NCBI GenBank assembly: GCA_963843755.1
Contig: CAWJLS010000012.1
Location: forward strand, 62,001-126,000
Origin: CAWJLS01 sp963843755
GTDB lineage: Bacteria; Acidobacteriota; Thermoanaerobaculia; Multivoradales; DATKCC01
Direction of reading: 5' to 3'
Length of the DNA stretch: 64,000 bases
The notes below the pieces were generated by a model. It was not told the origin of the DNA. It saw only the letters and a list, made by a program, of their open reading frames with translations, and did no database searches. Below, in pieces: positions 1 to 12,366 of this stretch. Positions within the stretch are counted from its first letter, which is position 1. The number at the start of each line of letters is the position of its first letter. The position numbers and the translations under genes are program-made.

Positions 1-569
1 TCACGCCAGGCGGTGCCCAAATCGAGTCGATTCAGACGGTTCGGGTCCTGGAGCGGACCGGCGCCCCGGGTCTCGTCGGCCTGCCCGATCGAGGCGGCCA
101 ACCCCACCCGGCCGGTGAGCAGCAGGGCCTCACCGTGCCGCAGCGCGGCGACCCGTCGGGCCACGTTGTCCGGACGCAGCCCTCCGGGCTCGAGCTCGAG
201 CTCTTCGGGGCGGATGCCGTAGCGCTCCGCCAGGACGATCGACAGGGCGGCGGCCGAGGTGGGCACGCTCCGTTCACGGAGCACGTGCCGGACCTCGCCG
301 ATGGGCGAGGGGGTGAGCAGCACCAGGCTGCCCGCCTCCGCGGGGAACGAGACGCACAGGTCGGGCAGCACCTGCAGCCCCCCGAGCCGGGCCACTTCGA
401 TGGCGGGGATCAACGCGACGTCGACCCCGCGCTGCTCGATCAGGCGCCCGATCAGCGGCGCCGGGTGCGAGCTGGGCGAAAACAGGTCCGCGTGGTGCCC
501 CTTGAGGAAGCCCCAGGCGAGAGGCAGGGCGTCCAGCGTGTCTGCGATCCCGACGCGGAGCTTGGGCAC
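1..569 (-). CDS. mqnA: Chorismate dehydratase MqnA (partial, C-terminus off window)
   Basis: MqnA dehydrates chorismate to 3-enolpyruvyl-benzoate, the first step of the futalosine route to menaquinone. About 189 residues are visible; the C-terminus runs off the left edge. Family-like segments are KLRVGIADTLDALPLAWGF at the N-terminus, GVDVALIPAIEVARL about 50 residues in, and DLGTAWR at the edge. The GTG start (567-569) lies nine bases after the rho stop behind GGAG, so it is probably co-transcribed with rho. MqnD is a related family, but the LDLGTAWR ending fits MqnA better. No route other than the futalosine pathway is indicated in the window. Confidence 0.8.
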   Translation of the reverse strand, partial: MPKLRVGIADTLDALPLAWGFLKGHHADLFSPSSHPAPLIGRLIEQRGVDVALIPAIEVARLGGLQVLPDLCVSFPAEAGSLVLLTPSPIGEVRHVLRERSVPTSAAALSIVLAERYGIRPEELELEPGGLRPDNVARRVAALRHGEALLLTGRVGLAASIGQADETRGAGPLQDPNRLNRLDLGTAWR

Positions 570-578
570 GGAGCTCCG

Positions 579-1986
<1,408 letters not shown>

Positions 1987-1994
<8 letters not shown>

Positions 1995-2622
1995 CGTGGT
2001 GTTCCTCGTCAACTGTTCTGTCAAGGCCGTGAGGCCCCGCCCTGAGAAAGCTCGTGATCTCCTTCCAGAGCTCTTTGATCCCCTCGCCCGACTGCGCCGA
2101 GACGGGGATGATTCTCGATCGGTCCGCGAACCCGAGGGTGCGGGCGACCTCTTTCATCCTGGCCTGCCGCTTACTCCGCGCCAGGCGGTCAACTTTCGTC
2201 GCCGCCACCAGACCGGGGATGGCCAACGACGCCAGGTACTCGGACGCCTGGACGTCCAGGGCCGTCGCACCGACCTTGGCGTCCACCACCTGGATCACCA
2301 GGGGCGGCGCCGGCGCCTGCCGGAAGTACCGGTCGATCAGGACGGCCCAGCTTCGACGCTCCTCGGCGGACACCTTGGCGTATCCGTACCCGGGCAGGTC
2401 GACGAAGTAGAACCGGCGATCGATCAGGTAGTAATGAACCGCCCGGGTCCTGCCGGGCCGACTGCTCGTCCGCGCCAGCTTCTTGCGACCGAGAAGCCGG
2501 TTCATCAAGCTCGACTTGCCGACGTTCGAACGCCCGACGAAGGCGATCTGCGGCAGGTCGTCCCGCCGGAACTGCCTGGCGTGATGAGCGGCCTCTACGT
2601 GCTCGGCGCTGTCGATCTTCAC
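1987..2622 (-). CDS. engB: Ribosome-biogenesis GTPase EngB/YsxC (YihA)
   Basis: Small TrmE-Era-EngA-EngB-type GTPase needed for 50S subunit assembly. From the chosen GTG at 2622 the protein is 211 residues, the usual size, and begins VKIDSAEHVEAAHH, matching the normal EngB start about 30 residues before G1. An ATG at 2691 would add a 23-residue tail with no family likeness. G1 is GRSNVGKSS (30-38), G3 is in DLPGYGYAKV, and the TKxD motif is TKVD. The last codons overlap the rho start by eight bases, indicating translational coupling. Confidence 0.95.
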
Positions 2623-2691
2623 GACCCGGTCCTGATCCAGTTCTGGTCGAGGGCACTCTCGGCGGAAACCCGGAATGGGGGCCCGTCGCAC

Positions 2692-2768
2692 CGCCCGGAC
2701 CTCGATCCGGACGGGCGGACGCGGCTGCTCATGCTGTCAGCGAGAGACCCCGGACCGACTCGGTCCGG
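2692..2768. terminator. Hairpin-rich gap between lon and engB
   Basis: The gap between the lon stop and engB holds two clear inverted repeats. One is CCGCCCG/CGGGCGG around 2692-2718. The other is an 8-bp stem CCGGACCG/CGGTCCGG with a 3-nt loop at 2750-2768. Neither is followed by a T-tract on the minus strand, so they may be Rho-type or attenuating structures rather than intrinsic terminators. No gene is seen between 2692 and 2906. Confidence 0.35.
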
Positions 2769-2906
2769 CGCCGGGCCCTGCGCGCCGGACGTACCGGCTG
2801 CGGGCGCCACGCCGACCGCCGGGAGCGCGTCAGCGCGCGCCCGGTGGCCGTCTCGAACACCCCTCGCGCCGCCCGTCACCGGGTCGGAGCGCGGAGCGCT
2901 CGGGGG

Positions 2907-5345
<2,439 letters not shown>

Positions 5346-5644
5346 CGTGTCTGGGTACCTCGGTGCTGCCATGGAAACGTCGCCGTCGGTCTACGGACCC
5401 GCCGGCACCACCCTCGTGGTGCTCCCCCACCGTACGTCCGCGGGGGGGATTCACCGCTCACGGCTGATTCGGAATCAGCCCGGATCGTGCGCGGCCTGCT
5501 TCCGAGCGGCCCCGATTCGATTCAACTCGTCGGTGGGCCCGGCCCGGTACCGGCCGCTCCTGATCCGCCCTGGTCGACCTGATACGTGCTCGGCGCGGAA
5601 ACGTTTCGCGCGGGCGGCGCCCGCAGCGCGCCGCGTCTGCGCCC
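5346..5644. promoter_or_regulatory. clpX-lon intergenic region with palindromes
   Basis: No gene is seen here. Reading toward lon it holds a hairpin GCGGGC-3 nt-GCCCGC (5610-5624) placed to end clpX transcripts, a perfect palindrome GAAACGTTTC (5598-5607), and the 15-mer TGGAAACGTCGCCGT (5372-5386), which recurs upstream of gcvT. The GAAACG core shared by the palindrome and the 15-mer could be an operator for lon. This is inference from sequence only. Confidence 0.35.
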
Positions 5645-6883
5645 TCAGCCCGCCTTCTTGTAGAACGCGATCGGCTCCATGTGGCGCCGCACCGCGTCCT
5701 CGTTGATGACGCACTGCTTGATGTCGCGCTGGGACGGCACGTTGTACATCAGGTCGAGCATCAGCTCCTCGAGGATGATGCGCAGACCGCGGGCGCCGAC
5801 GGCACGGGTCAGGGCCTCCTTGGCGATCATCTGCATCGCTTCCTCGGTGAAGGTGAGCTCGACGCCCTCGAACTCGAGGATCGTCTGGTACTGGCGGATC
5901 AGGCTGTTCTTCGGCTCTCTGAGGATGCGCACCAGCGCCGTCTCGTCGAGCTCGTCGAGGGTGGCCACCACCGGCAGCCGGCCGACGAACTCCGGAATCA
6001 GGCCGTACTTGATCAGATCCTCGGGGAGCGCCTTTTCGAGGACCTCCCCCTTGCGGCGAGCCTTGCGGTCGGTGATCTCGGCACCGAAGCCGAGGCTCTT
6101 CTGGTTGAGGCGCTTCTCGATGACCTCCTCGAGGCCGACGAACGCGCCACCGCAGATGAAGAGGATGTTGGTGGTGTCGATCTGCAGGAACTCCTGGTGA
6201 GGGTGCTTGCGGCCGCCCTGGGGCGGCACGTTGCACTGGGTGCCCTCCAGGATCTTGAGCAGGGCCTGCTGCACGCCTTCGCCGGAGACGTCGCGAGTGA
6301 TCGACGGGTTGTCGCTCTTGCGGCAGATCTTGTCGATCTCGTCGATGTAGACGATCCCGCGCTGGGTCTTTTCCTTGTCGTTGCCGGACGCCTGGTAGAG
6401 CTTGAGGATGATGTTCTCGACGTCCTCGCCCACGTAGCCGGCTTCGGTCAGGGTGGTCGCGTCGGCGATGGTGAACGGCACCGACAGGAGCTTCGCGAGG
6501 GTCTGCGCCAGGAGGGTCTTGCCCGTGCCCGTCGGGCCGATCAGCATGATGTTCGACTTCTGGAGCTCCACGTCGCCGCGGGCCTTCTCCACGAAGTCGA
6601 TCCGCTTGTAGTGGTTGTAGACCGCCACCGCGAGCTTCTTCTTGGCCTGCTCCTGGTCGACCACGTAGTCGTCCAACATGGCCTTGATCTCACGCGGCTT
6701 CGGCAGCGACGCGTCCTGCTGCTGCTCCAGCATGCGGTCTTCCGCGATGATGTCGAGACAGATGTCGACGCACTCATCGCAGATGAACACCGTCGGTCCG
6801 GCGATCAGCTTTTTGACCTCGCGCTGGCTCTTGTTGCAGAACGAGCACCTGAGTACTTCGTCGCCGCTGTCTTTCTTGGGCAT
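5645..6883 (-). CDS. clpX: ClpX, ATPase subunit of Clp protease
   Basis: AAA+ unfoldase that feeds tagged substrates to ClpP. 412 residues, normal length. Zinc-binding domain with C13, C16, C35 and C38; Walker A GPTGTGKT (116-123); Walker B in GIVYIDEIDK; GYVGEDVENI pore-region motif; and the sensor-2 segment GARGLR. The ATG at 6883 is preceded by GGAGGT at ideal spacing. It lies between clpP and lon in the tig-clpP-clpX-lon order common in bacteria; the 164-bp gap from clpP may carry its own promoter. Confidence 0.98.
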   Translation of the reverse strand: MPKKDSGDEVLRCSFCNKSQREVKKLIAGPTVFICDECVDICLDIIAEDRMLEQQQDASLPKPREIKAMLDDYVVDQEQAKKKLAVAVYNHYKRIDFVEKARGDVELQKSNIMLIGPTGTGKTLLAQTLAKLLSVPFTIADATTLTEAGYVGEDVENIILKLYQASGNDKEKTQRGIVYIDEIDKICRKSDNPSITRDVSGEGVQQALLKILEGTQCNVPPQGGRKHPHQEFLQIDTTNILFICGGAFVGLEEVIEKRLNQKSLGFGAEITDRKARRKGEVLEKALPEDLIKYGLIPEFVGRLPVVATLDELDETALVRILREPKNSLIRQYQTILEFEGVELTFTEEAMQMIAKEALTRAVGARGLRIILEELMLDLMYNVPSQRDIKQCVINEDAVRRHMEPIAFYKKAG

Positions 6884-7047
6884 CTGACCTCCGGATCGCG
6901 AATTGGGTGCAACGCAACGCCGCCGATGCTAGATACGGCCCCGTTTCGCTGTCAACCTTACCACCTGAACAACAGGTCCCCGCGGGAGCGCTATTCCTCT
7001 CGGCTCTGTCCACCCCTAGTGCGTGGGACGGCCGCAAGGGGACCGTC

Positions 7048-7659
7048 TCAGGAGCCTTCCTGCCCTCCGCCGGTCGTCCGGCGCTGGCTCATGACCCGGT
7101 CCGCGAGCCCGTAGCCGACGGCGTCCTCCGCCGACAGGATGCGGTCACGCTCGGTTTCCCCGTGGACCTGCTCCTGCGTCCGGCCCGTGTGGTGGGCCAG
7201 GATCGCGTCGAGCCGATCGCGCAGGTTCAGCAGGTCGCGGGCGTGGATCTCGATATCCGTTTGCTGACCGCCGAGCCCCGATGCCCAGGGCTGGTGGATC
7301 AGGATCCGGCTGTTGGGCAGGATCACCCGCTTGCCGTGGGCGCCCGCCGCGAACAGCACCGCCGCCATCGACGACGCCTGGCCGACGCAGTAGGTGGCCA
7401 CGTCCGGCTTGATGTACTGCATCGTGTCGTAGACGGCCAGGCCCGCGGTCACCGACCCGCCGGGCGAGTTGATGTAGAGGGCGATGTCCTTCTCCGGGTT
7501 CTCCGCCTCGAGGAACAGCATCTGGGCGATCAGCAGGCTCGACAGCTCGTCGTCGATCGGCCGGCCGAGAAAGATGATGTTGTCCTTGAGCAGGCGCGAG
7601 TAGATGTCGTACGCGCGCTCGCCCCGGCTCGACTGCTCCACCACCATCGGGATCAGCAT
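7048..7659 (-). CDS. clpP: ClpP, proteolytic subunit of Clp protease
   Basis: Tetradecameric serine protease that partners ClpX. The start chosen is the ATG at 7659 (MLIPMVVEQSSRGERAYDIY), giving the usual 203 residues; an in-frame ATG at 7794 would add a 45-residue basic, Pro-rich tail overlapping the tig 3' end. The catalytic triad is visible: Ser in GQASSMAA, His in ILIHQPW, and Asp in the ETERDR segment. The substrate-strand motif INSPGGSVTAG is intact. It lies downstream of tig on the same strand. Confidence 0.96.
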   Translation of the reverse strand: MLIPMVVEQSSRGERAYDIYSRLLKDNIIFLGRPIDDELSSLLIAQMLFLEAENPEKDIALYINSPGGSVTAGLAVYDTMQYIKPDVATYCVGQASSMAAVLFAAGAHGKRVILPNSRILIHQPWASGLGGQQTDIEIHARDLLNLRDRLDAILAHHTGRTQEQVHGETERDRILSAEDAVGYGLADRVMSQRRTTGGGQEGS

Positions 7660-7759
7660 CTCGTTTGCTCGCTCCGTGCCCCCCGCGCCTGCGGGCGGCT
7701 GTCGTTCGTCTCCATTCGGTTCGTGCGGTCGCTCGGCCCGATTGTACGGTTCGGCCGGC

Positions 7760-9157
7760 TCACTCGTCCGCCTGCGCCGCCTCGGCGTCGCCACCCGGCG
7801 CGTCCTCGTCCGGCGTCCCTACCGGCGTGTCGGCCGCCGCGTCGGTCTCGGGCGCGGCTTCGTCCGCCTCCGGCTCCTCGCCGAGCAGCCGCCGGACGGT
7901 CTTGCTGCGGCGCATCTGGCCCTTGAGCTCCGCCAGGCGGCCGTCCTGGTCGAGGGCCCGGCGGACGGCGCCGGCCGACGCCTGCTGACCGCGCGCGATC
8001 TGCGCCAAGGTCGCCTCCAGCTCCTCCTCGCTCACCTCGATGCCGAGCTCCTTGGAGACCGCGTCGAGGACGAGCCGGGCGTGCACCCGCTTCTCGGCCA
8101 GGGGGCGGGCCTGCTCCCCCATCGCCTTCCAGTCGATCTGGGCGTGCTCGATGTCGACGCCCTGGCGCGCCAGCCCTTCGGCGTACTCCCGGACCATCCC
8201 CTGGACTTCCGACTCGACGACGCCGAGGGGCAGCGCCAGCGGGTGGCGGTCACGGAGCTGGTCGAGCAGGGCCTTCTCCCGCTGCTCGCCCCGCGCGCTC
8301 GTCTTCTCCGCCGCCAGCCGATCGTGCACCGCGGTGCGCAGCTCGTCCAGGCTCTCGAAGCCGCCGAGCTGGGACGCGAGCTCGTCGTCCAGGTCGGGCA
8401 GGTCGCGCTCCTTGACCCCTCGGACCTCGAACGCGAAGCTGCGCTCCCGGACCTCGCCGTCGTTCTCGTCCATGCGCGAGAAGTCGCCCTTCTGCCCCTC
8501 CTTGCGGCCGGTGAGCGCCACGGACAGCTCCTCCCAGACGCTTTCGGAGCCGACCTCGACGTCGACCGCGTCCATGGCGGGCTCGTCCGGCGTCTCCTCG
8601 TCGCCGCCCGCCTCGGGCTCGGAGTCCTTGGCGGTGGTCTCGCGGATGCCGATCGACACCAGGTCGCCCTGGGCGGCGCCGCGCTCCACCGGCACCCAAT
8701 CGCCCGCCCGGCGGCGTAGCTCCTCGAGCGCCTCTCCCACCTCGTCGTCGGTCGGCTCGGCCGGCGGATCGGGCAGCTCGAAGTCCTCGATGTTGCCCAG
8801 CTCGATCTCCGGCCGCACCTCGACATGGGCCTTGAAGACGAGCGGGCCGCCCTCCTCCCGGTCGTCGACGCCGGCGAGCTCCGGCTGGGTGAGCGGATCG
8901 AGCTCCTTCTCGGCCTCGGCCTGACGCCAGTAGCGCGGCACCAGGCGCTCGACCACCTCCTGGTCGATCTCCTGGCGGAAGCGCTGGCGCACGACCTTGG
9001 CCGGCACCTTGCCGGGGCGGAAGCCGGGCAGCTTCACCTGCTTGGCGTAGTCGTGGACGACGCGCTCGGTCTCTGCGTCGACCGCGGGGGCCGGGACCTC
9101 GATGACGAGCTCCTTGCGGCAGGGCCCGATGTCTTCGACGGTTCGTACGACGCTCAT
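7760..9157 (-). CDS. tig: Trigger factor (ribosome-bound chaperone/PPIase)
   Basis: Trigger factor binds the ribosome exit tunnel and holds nascent chains. 465 residues. The ribosome-binding signature GFRPGKVP is near residues 45-52. The central FKBP-like domain contains an acidic Glu/Asp/Pro-rich insertion (about residues 170-195), and the C-terminal helical domain follows. The last 40 residues are an acidic, Ala-rich tail. First gene of the tig-clpP-clpX-lon series; tRNA genes lie upstream. Confidence 0.93.
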   Translation of the reverse strand: MSVVRTVEDIGPCRKELVIEVPAPAVDAETERVVHDYAKQVKLPGFRPGKVPAKVVRQRFRQEIDQEVVERLVPRYWRQAEAEKELDPLTQPELAGVDDREEGGPLVFKAHVEVRPEIELGNIEDFELPDPPAEPTDDEVGEALEELRRRAGDWVPVERGAAQGDLVSIGIRETTAKDSEPEAGGDEETPDEPAMDAVDVEVGSESVWEELSVALTGRKEGQKGDFSRMDENDGEVRERSFAFEVRGVKERDLPDLDDELASQLGGFESLDELRTAVHDRLAAEKTSARGEQREKALLDQLRDRHPLALPLGVVESEVQGMVREYAEGLARQGVDIEHAQIDWKAMGEQARPLAEKRVHARLVLDAVSKELGIEVSEEELEATLAQIARGQQASAGAVRRALDQDGRLAELKGQMRRSKTVRRLLGEEPEADEAAPETDAAADTPVGTPDEDAPGGDAEAAQADE

Positions 9158-9255
9158 ATCGTTGGGTGAGGCAGACCTCAGTGTCGAATGTCTAGTAGAT
9201 GGGGAGGCGGGGATCGGGTGTGTGGGTGCTGCGCCGGACAGGCGGCGCGCTGTGT

Positions 9256-9340
9256 GCGAAAGGGGGGACTCGAACCCCCAACCCGATCACTCGGGACTAG
9301 ATCCTAAGTCTAGCGCGTATACCAATTCCGCCACTTTCGC
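9256..9340 (-). tRNA. tRNA-Leu (anticodon TAG)
   Basis: 85-nt class II tRNA on the minus strand. The acceptor stem GCGAAAG pairs with CTTTCGC. The anticodon loop CTTAGGA is closed by CTAGA/TCTAG-type pairing and carries anticodon TAG (Leu, CUA codons). A long variable arm (CCCGA...TCGGG) and the T-loop GTTCGAGTC are present. The 3' CCA is not encoded. Confidence 0.95.
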
Positions 9341-9518
9341 ACGGATGGCGCGCCTCGGGGCGCCGCGCCGGATTCTATCGAACCCCTTCGCGGAAGACTC
9401 CTCGGAAGGAGCTTGCCGCGCGCCGCGGATCGGCCGCGAGCGGGCCGGTCGATGTCGTCGATCGAGCTCGGCCGACGCGGAGTCGACGCCGGAAGGGGTG
9501 AGGTGAATCGGTCGTGAA

Positions 9519-9594
9519 TGGTGAGCCGCCAGGGAATCGAACCCCGAACCCGCAGATTAAGAGTCTGCTGCTCTGCCAATTGAGCTAGCGGCCC
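9519..9594 (-). tRNA. tRNA-Lys (anticodon CTT)
   Basis: 76 nt including an encoded CCA, on the minus strand. The acceptor GGGCCGC pairs with GCGGCTC with one G-U pair. D-arm GCTCAATTGGCAGAGC; anticodon stem GCAGA/TCTGC around loop CTCTTAA, giving anticodon CTT (Lys, AAG); T-loop GTTCGATTC. It lies 178 bp upstream of tRNA-Leu on the same strand. Confidence 0.95.
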
Positions 9595-9729
9595 ACGCGG
9601 GGAGCGCGATCTTAACCCGTTCGCCACCGGCTGGCAACACCTGACGGGGACCGCGTTCCGAGCGGTGACAACCGTATGGCGGGGGCGGCTATTCCAGGGG
9701 CTGGGGTCGCTGTGAGGAGTCCGTCGTGG

Positions 9730-9898
9730 GGGTCGAGCGGACGGGGCCCCGCCGGGGGACCGGCCGTCGCTTCGAGGGTGGATGGGACGGGGGCGCGGCC
9801 TCGGTTCCGGCTCGCGGCGGATCGTTCGTCGTCCGGTGACTGCCCGCTGCGCGCGCTCGCCTCCAACGCCCCCCGGCGGGGCCCCGTCCGCTCGACCC
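9730..9898. repeat. 29-bp perfect inverted repeat enclosing 111 nt
   Basis: Bases 9730-9758 are perfectly complementary to 9870-9898, forming a 29-bp GC-rich closing stem around 111 nt. It lies in the gene-free stretch 9595-10014 between tRNA-Lys and thiS, where no coding region is seen. Size and layout resemble the structured elements R1-R3 elsewhere in the window, but their invariant motifs are not present. It could be a distant relative, a small palindromic mobile element, or a transcription barrier. Confidence 0.7.
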
Positions 9899-10014
9899 TT
9901 GGACCGCCTGCTGCCTCCGGCACACAGGGCGGTCCACGGAGTGCACAGCTTCGACGAGCCAACCTGCTGCTGAGACGCCCGGCGAAGGGTTCGGCCCCAG
10001 GGGCGAGATGCGGC

Positions 10015-10218
10015 CTACCCCCCCTGGACGAAACCGACGATCTCCAGGCGGTCGGTGTCAGAGAGGCGGGTCGCGGCGTAGCGGTCGCGGGGAAGGATGA
10101 GGCCGTTGTACTCGACCGCGACGGTGCGAGGGTGGCGGCCGAGGTCGTCCAGCAGGTCTTGGACGGTCGCCCCGTCTCGTACCTCCCGCGCCTCCCCGTT
10201 GACGATCACGGCAACCAT
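10015..10218 (-). CDS. thiS: Sulfur-carrier protein ThiS-like
   Basis: Ubiquitin-like sulfur carrier. In the thiazole branch of thiamine synthesis ThiF/ThiI-type proteins load its C-terminus as a thiocarboxylate. 67 residues from ATG 10218 (MVAVIVNGEAREVRDGATV), ending in the diagnostic Gly-Gly. VAVEYNGLILPRDRYAATRL fits ThiS better than MoaD. No thiG, thiF or other partner is in the window. The ATG sits only two bases from the end of repeat A, so the usual upstream sequence may have been altered by that repeat. Confidence 0.85.
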   Translation of the reverse strand: MVAVIVNGEAREVRDGATVQDLLDDLGRHPRTVAVEYNGLILPRDRYAATRLSDTDRLEIVGFVQGG

Positions 10219-10220
10219 CA

Positions 10221-10300
10221 GAACCCCGGGCGGGGGCGTCCCCCTGCCCACCTGGAGGGTGGGAAGGGGATTGAGGGGATGGGGGGTGATCCAGTGGATC
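10221..10300 (-). repeat. Dispersed GC-rich repeat, copy A
   Basis: Read on the minus strand it runs from CCACTGGATCACCCCCCA to GGGGGACGCCCCCGCCC. It shares the pattern ACTGGATC-C-rich-stem-GGGACGCCCCC with copies B (13561), C (21152) and D (61813). It abuts the thiS start codon. Confidence 0.65.
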
Positions 10301-10373
10301 ATCACAGTGGGGCCTAGCAGCCGAGGGCGCCCGCCAGAAGCTGCAAGCGGCCCAGAAGGCAACGGGCCCCTCA

Positions 10374-11111
10374 TCACAGAAGGTGCTTGATCTCGGCCGA
10401 ACCGACCGGGCTCGCCGCCGAGATGATCAGCGCCGCCGTCCCTCGGCCGAGGGACGGGACCCGGAACGACAGGGACAGCTCGCCGTCGGCGTCGGTCTCG
10501 CCCGCGGCGAGCACGCAGGGGTCGGCGACGGTGGAGATCATCCGCACCTGCACCCGTGCCCCCGGCACCGGCTGACCGGTCTTGCTCGAGGTGGTGCGCA
10601 GGGCGACCGCGGCCATCTCGCCGAGGGTGAACTCGGCGTCGCTGTCGACCGTCAGCAGGAGCTGCTCCTGGTCGGCCTCGTTGGTCAGGTACTCGAGGAT
10701 CACCTGGTCGAGGGTGCGCTCGGTCAGGGGCTCCTCTTCCGGCGGGCTCGGCGCCCGCGGCATGTCGGGGGGGACGGCGACCTCGGAGGTCCGCCGCGCC
10801 CCGGCGACCTGGGTGGAGTCGGTCGCCGCCACCACCTTCGCGCCGCTCCGGGCCTCGAGCTTCTCGTCGAACCGGCCGCTCTTGATCGCCGCGATGACGG
10901 TGCGGTGCTGGCGCTCCATGAGCTCCACGACCGCCTTGTCCTGGGTGCCGTTGGCGAGCAGGTTGGCGTAGCTGGCCCGCTTGGCCGCCAGCACCTGTCC
11001 GCCGACGTAGACCAGGCTCTCGATGAAGGGGTTGTCGGTCCCCTTGTCCTCTGTCTGGACGTGGAACACCACGTCGAGATGGCGCACGTCGGTGTTGTAG
11101 CCGGTGATCAT
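10374..11111 (-). CDS. Conserved hypothetical protein, Ig-like C-terminal fold suspected
   Basis: 245 residues, not recognised. The N-terminal 75 residues (MITGYNTDVRHLDVVFHVQTEDKG) look like a compact alpha/beta module. A Pro/Glu-rich linker (about 110-130) follows. The C-terminal third (VALRTTSSKTGQPVPGARVQVRM... GELSLSFRVPS) resembles a single beta-sandwich repeat of the kind used in carboxypeptidase-regulatory or Ig-like domains. There is no signal peptide or membrane segment. It stands alone upstream of thiS with repeat A between them. Function unknown. Confidence 0.7.
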   Translation of the reverse strand: MITGYNTDVRHLDVVFHVQTEDKGTDNPFIESLVYVGGQVLAAKRASYANLLANGTQDKAVVELMERQHRTVIAAIKSGRFDEKLEARSGAKVVAATDSTQVAGARRTSEVAVPPDMPRAPSPPEEEPLTERTLDQVILEYLTNEADQEQLLLTVDSDAEFTLGEMAAVALRTTSSKTGQPVPGARVQVRMISTVADPCVLAAGETDADGELSLSFRVPSLGRGTAALIISAASPVGSAEIKHLL

Positions 11112-11429
11112 CGGGCTATCGGGGACCTTCGGACCGGGAATATCATCGAATGAGACTCTAACCCACCGATTCTAGGAACGGGAGCCCTGGGGGGTCAAGA
11201 ACGGTCCCCGCCGGGGCGGGGGCGGGCTTCCTTGCCCGCCTGTCCCGCACGTGTAAGAATTTCGGGCGACCTGAGCTTCTTCAGGGGCCGCTCCAATCCT
11301 TGGACTCGACAGCGGGAAGCACAGCGGACACCCACCACGGGCTCCGCCGGAACGGCCTCCCGGGCCCCTCCAGACCCGGACCGAAGCTGATCGAACCCAG
11401 ACGACGAATCTTACCCGGAAGGAGACACC
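11112..11429. promoter_or_regulatory. Divergent intergenic region before crotonase gene
   Basis: 318 bp with no gene seen, separating two divergent genes. It contains a perfect hairpin GGCGGGC-TTCCTT-GCCCGCC at 11221-11240. A clear Shine-Dalgarno (GGAAGGAGA) lies just before the plus-strand ATG at 11430. No convincing -35/-10 pair could be fixed by eye. Confidence 0.4.
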
Positions 11430-12236
11430 ATGGCTGACGCGACCGCGCAGGAGAACAGGCTGGTCCACTACGAGACGCGTGACGGCATCGCCTACATCAC
11501 CCTCGACGACCCGCCGGCCAACACCTATACCCACCAGATGATGCGCCAGCTCGACCACGCGATCCTCGAGGCGCGGTTCGACAACGACGTGCACGTGCTC
11601 GTGCTCCGGGGCCAGGGAGAGAAGTTCTTCTGCGCCGGCGCGAACATCCGGATGCTCGAGGACGCCGAGCCCCGGTTCAAGTACTACTTCTGCCTGCACG
11701 CGAACGAGACCCTGAACCGCCTGGAGCAGACGCCGAAGCTGGTGATCTCCGCGATGAACGGCCACACGGTCGGCGGCGGCCTCGAGATCGCCATGGCCGC
11801 GGACCTGCGGATCGCCAAGCGGAACGCCGGCAAGGTCGGCCTGCCCGAGGTGACCCTCGGCGTGCTCCCCGGGACCGGCGGCACCCAGCGCCTGTCGCGC
11901 ATCGTCGGCAAGTCGAAGTCGATCGAGCTGATGGTCACCGGCGACCTGCTCTCCTTCGAGCAGGCCGAGGAGCTCGGCATCGTCAATCAGATCTTCGACG
12001 CCGACGGCTTCGACGACGCGGTCCACGAGTTCGCCAAGCAGTTCTGCCCGCCGAACAAGGCGGCCAAGGCGGTCGGCCGGATCAAGCGCGCCGTTCAGAG
12101 CGGCTGGGAGGTCCCCTTCGAGAGCGGCCTCGCCATCGAGCGCGAGCTCCAGCAGCAGCTCTTCGAGTCGAGCGACGCCCGCGAGGGTCTGACGGCGTAC
12201 AACGCCAAGCGCAGCCCCAACTTCTCGGGCCGCTGA
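11430..12236 (+). CDS. Enoyl-CoA hydratase/isomerase family protein (crotonase fold)
   Basis: 268 residues of crotonase fold, expected to hydrate or isomerise an acyl-CoA. The oxyanion-hole segment is FCAGANIRML. Both usual catalytic glutamates are present, in GGGLEIAM and in LPEVTLG. The C-terminus (AYNAKRSPNFSGR) is typical. A strong GGAAGGAG precedes the ATG. It heads a plus-strand group with a thiolase and a second crotonase, suggesting beta-oxidation or butyrate-type acyl-CoA turnover. Exact substrate is not deducible. Confidence 0.9.
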   Translation: MADATAQENRLVHYETRDGIAYITLDDPPANTYTHQMMRQLDHAILEARFDNDVHVLVLRGQGEKFFCAGANIRMLEDAEPRFKYYFCLHANETLNRLEQTPKLVISAMNGHTVGGGLEIAMAADLRIAKRNAGKVGLPEVTLGVLPGTGGTQRLSRIVGKSKSIELMVTGDLLSFEQAEELGIVNQIFDADGFDDAVHEFAKQFCPPNKAAKAVGRIKRAVQSGWEVPFESGLAIERELQQQLFESSDAREGLTAYNAKRSPNFSGR

Positions 12237-12270
12237 GCCCGGCGGCGCCCAGCGCGCCGCGGCACCGTTC

Positions 12271-12298
12271 CGAGGCGGGGCCCCCACGCCCCGCCTCG
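12271..12298 (+). terminator. GC stem-loop after crotonase gene
   Basis: Perfect 11-bp stem CGAGGCGGGGC/GCCCCGCCTCG with a 6-nt loop, 35 bp after the stop of the first crotonase gene. There is no T-tract, so it is a weak terminator or an mRNA-stabilising hairpin between the two genes. Confidence 0.45.
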
Positions 12299-12366
12299 CC
12301 GTTCACCTCCCCCGTCTCCCCGATCTCCCGATCACCCCGACACCCATCCGACCAACCAGAGGTTCC

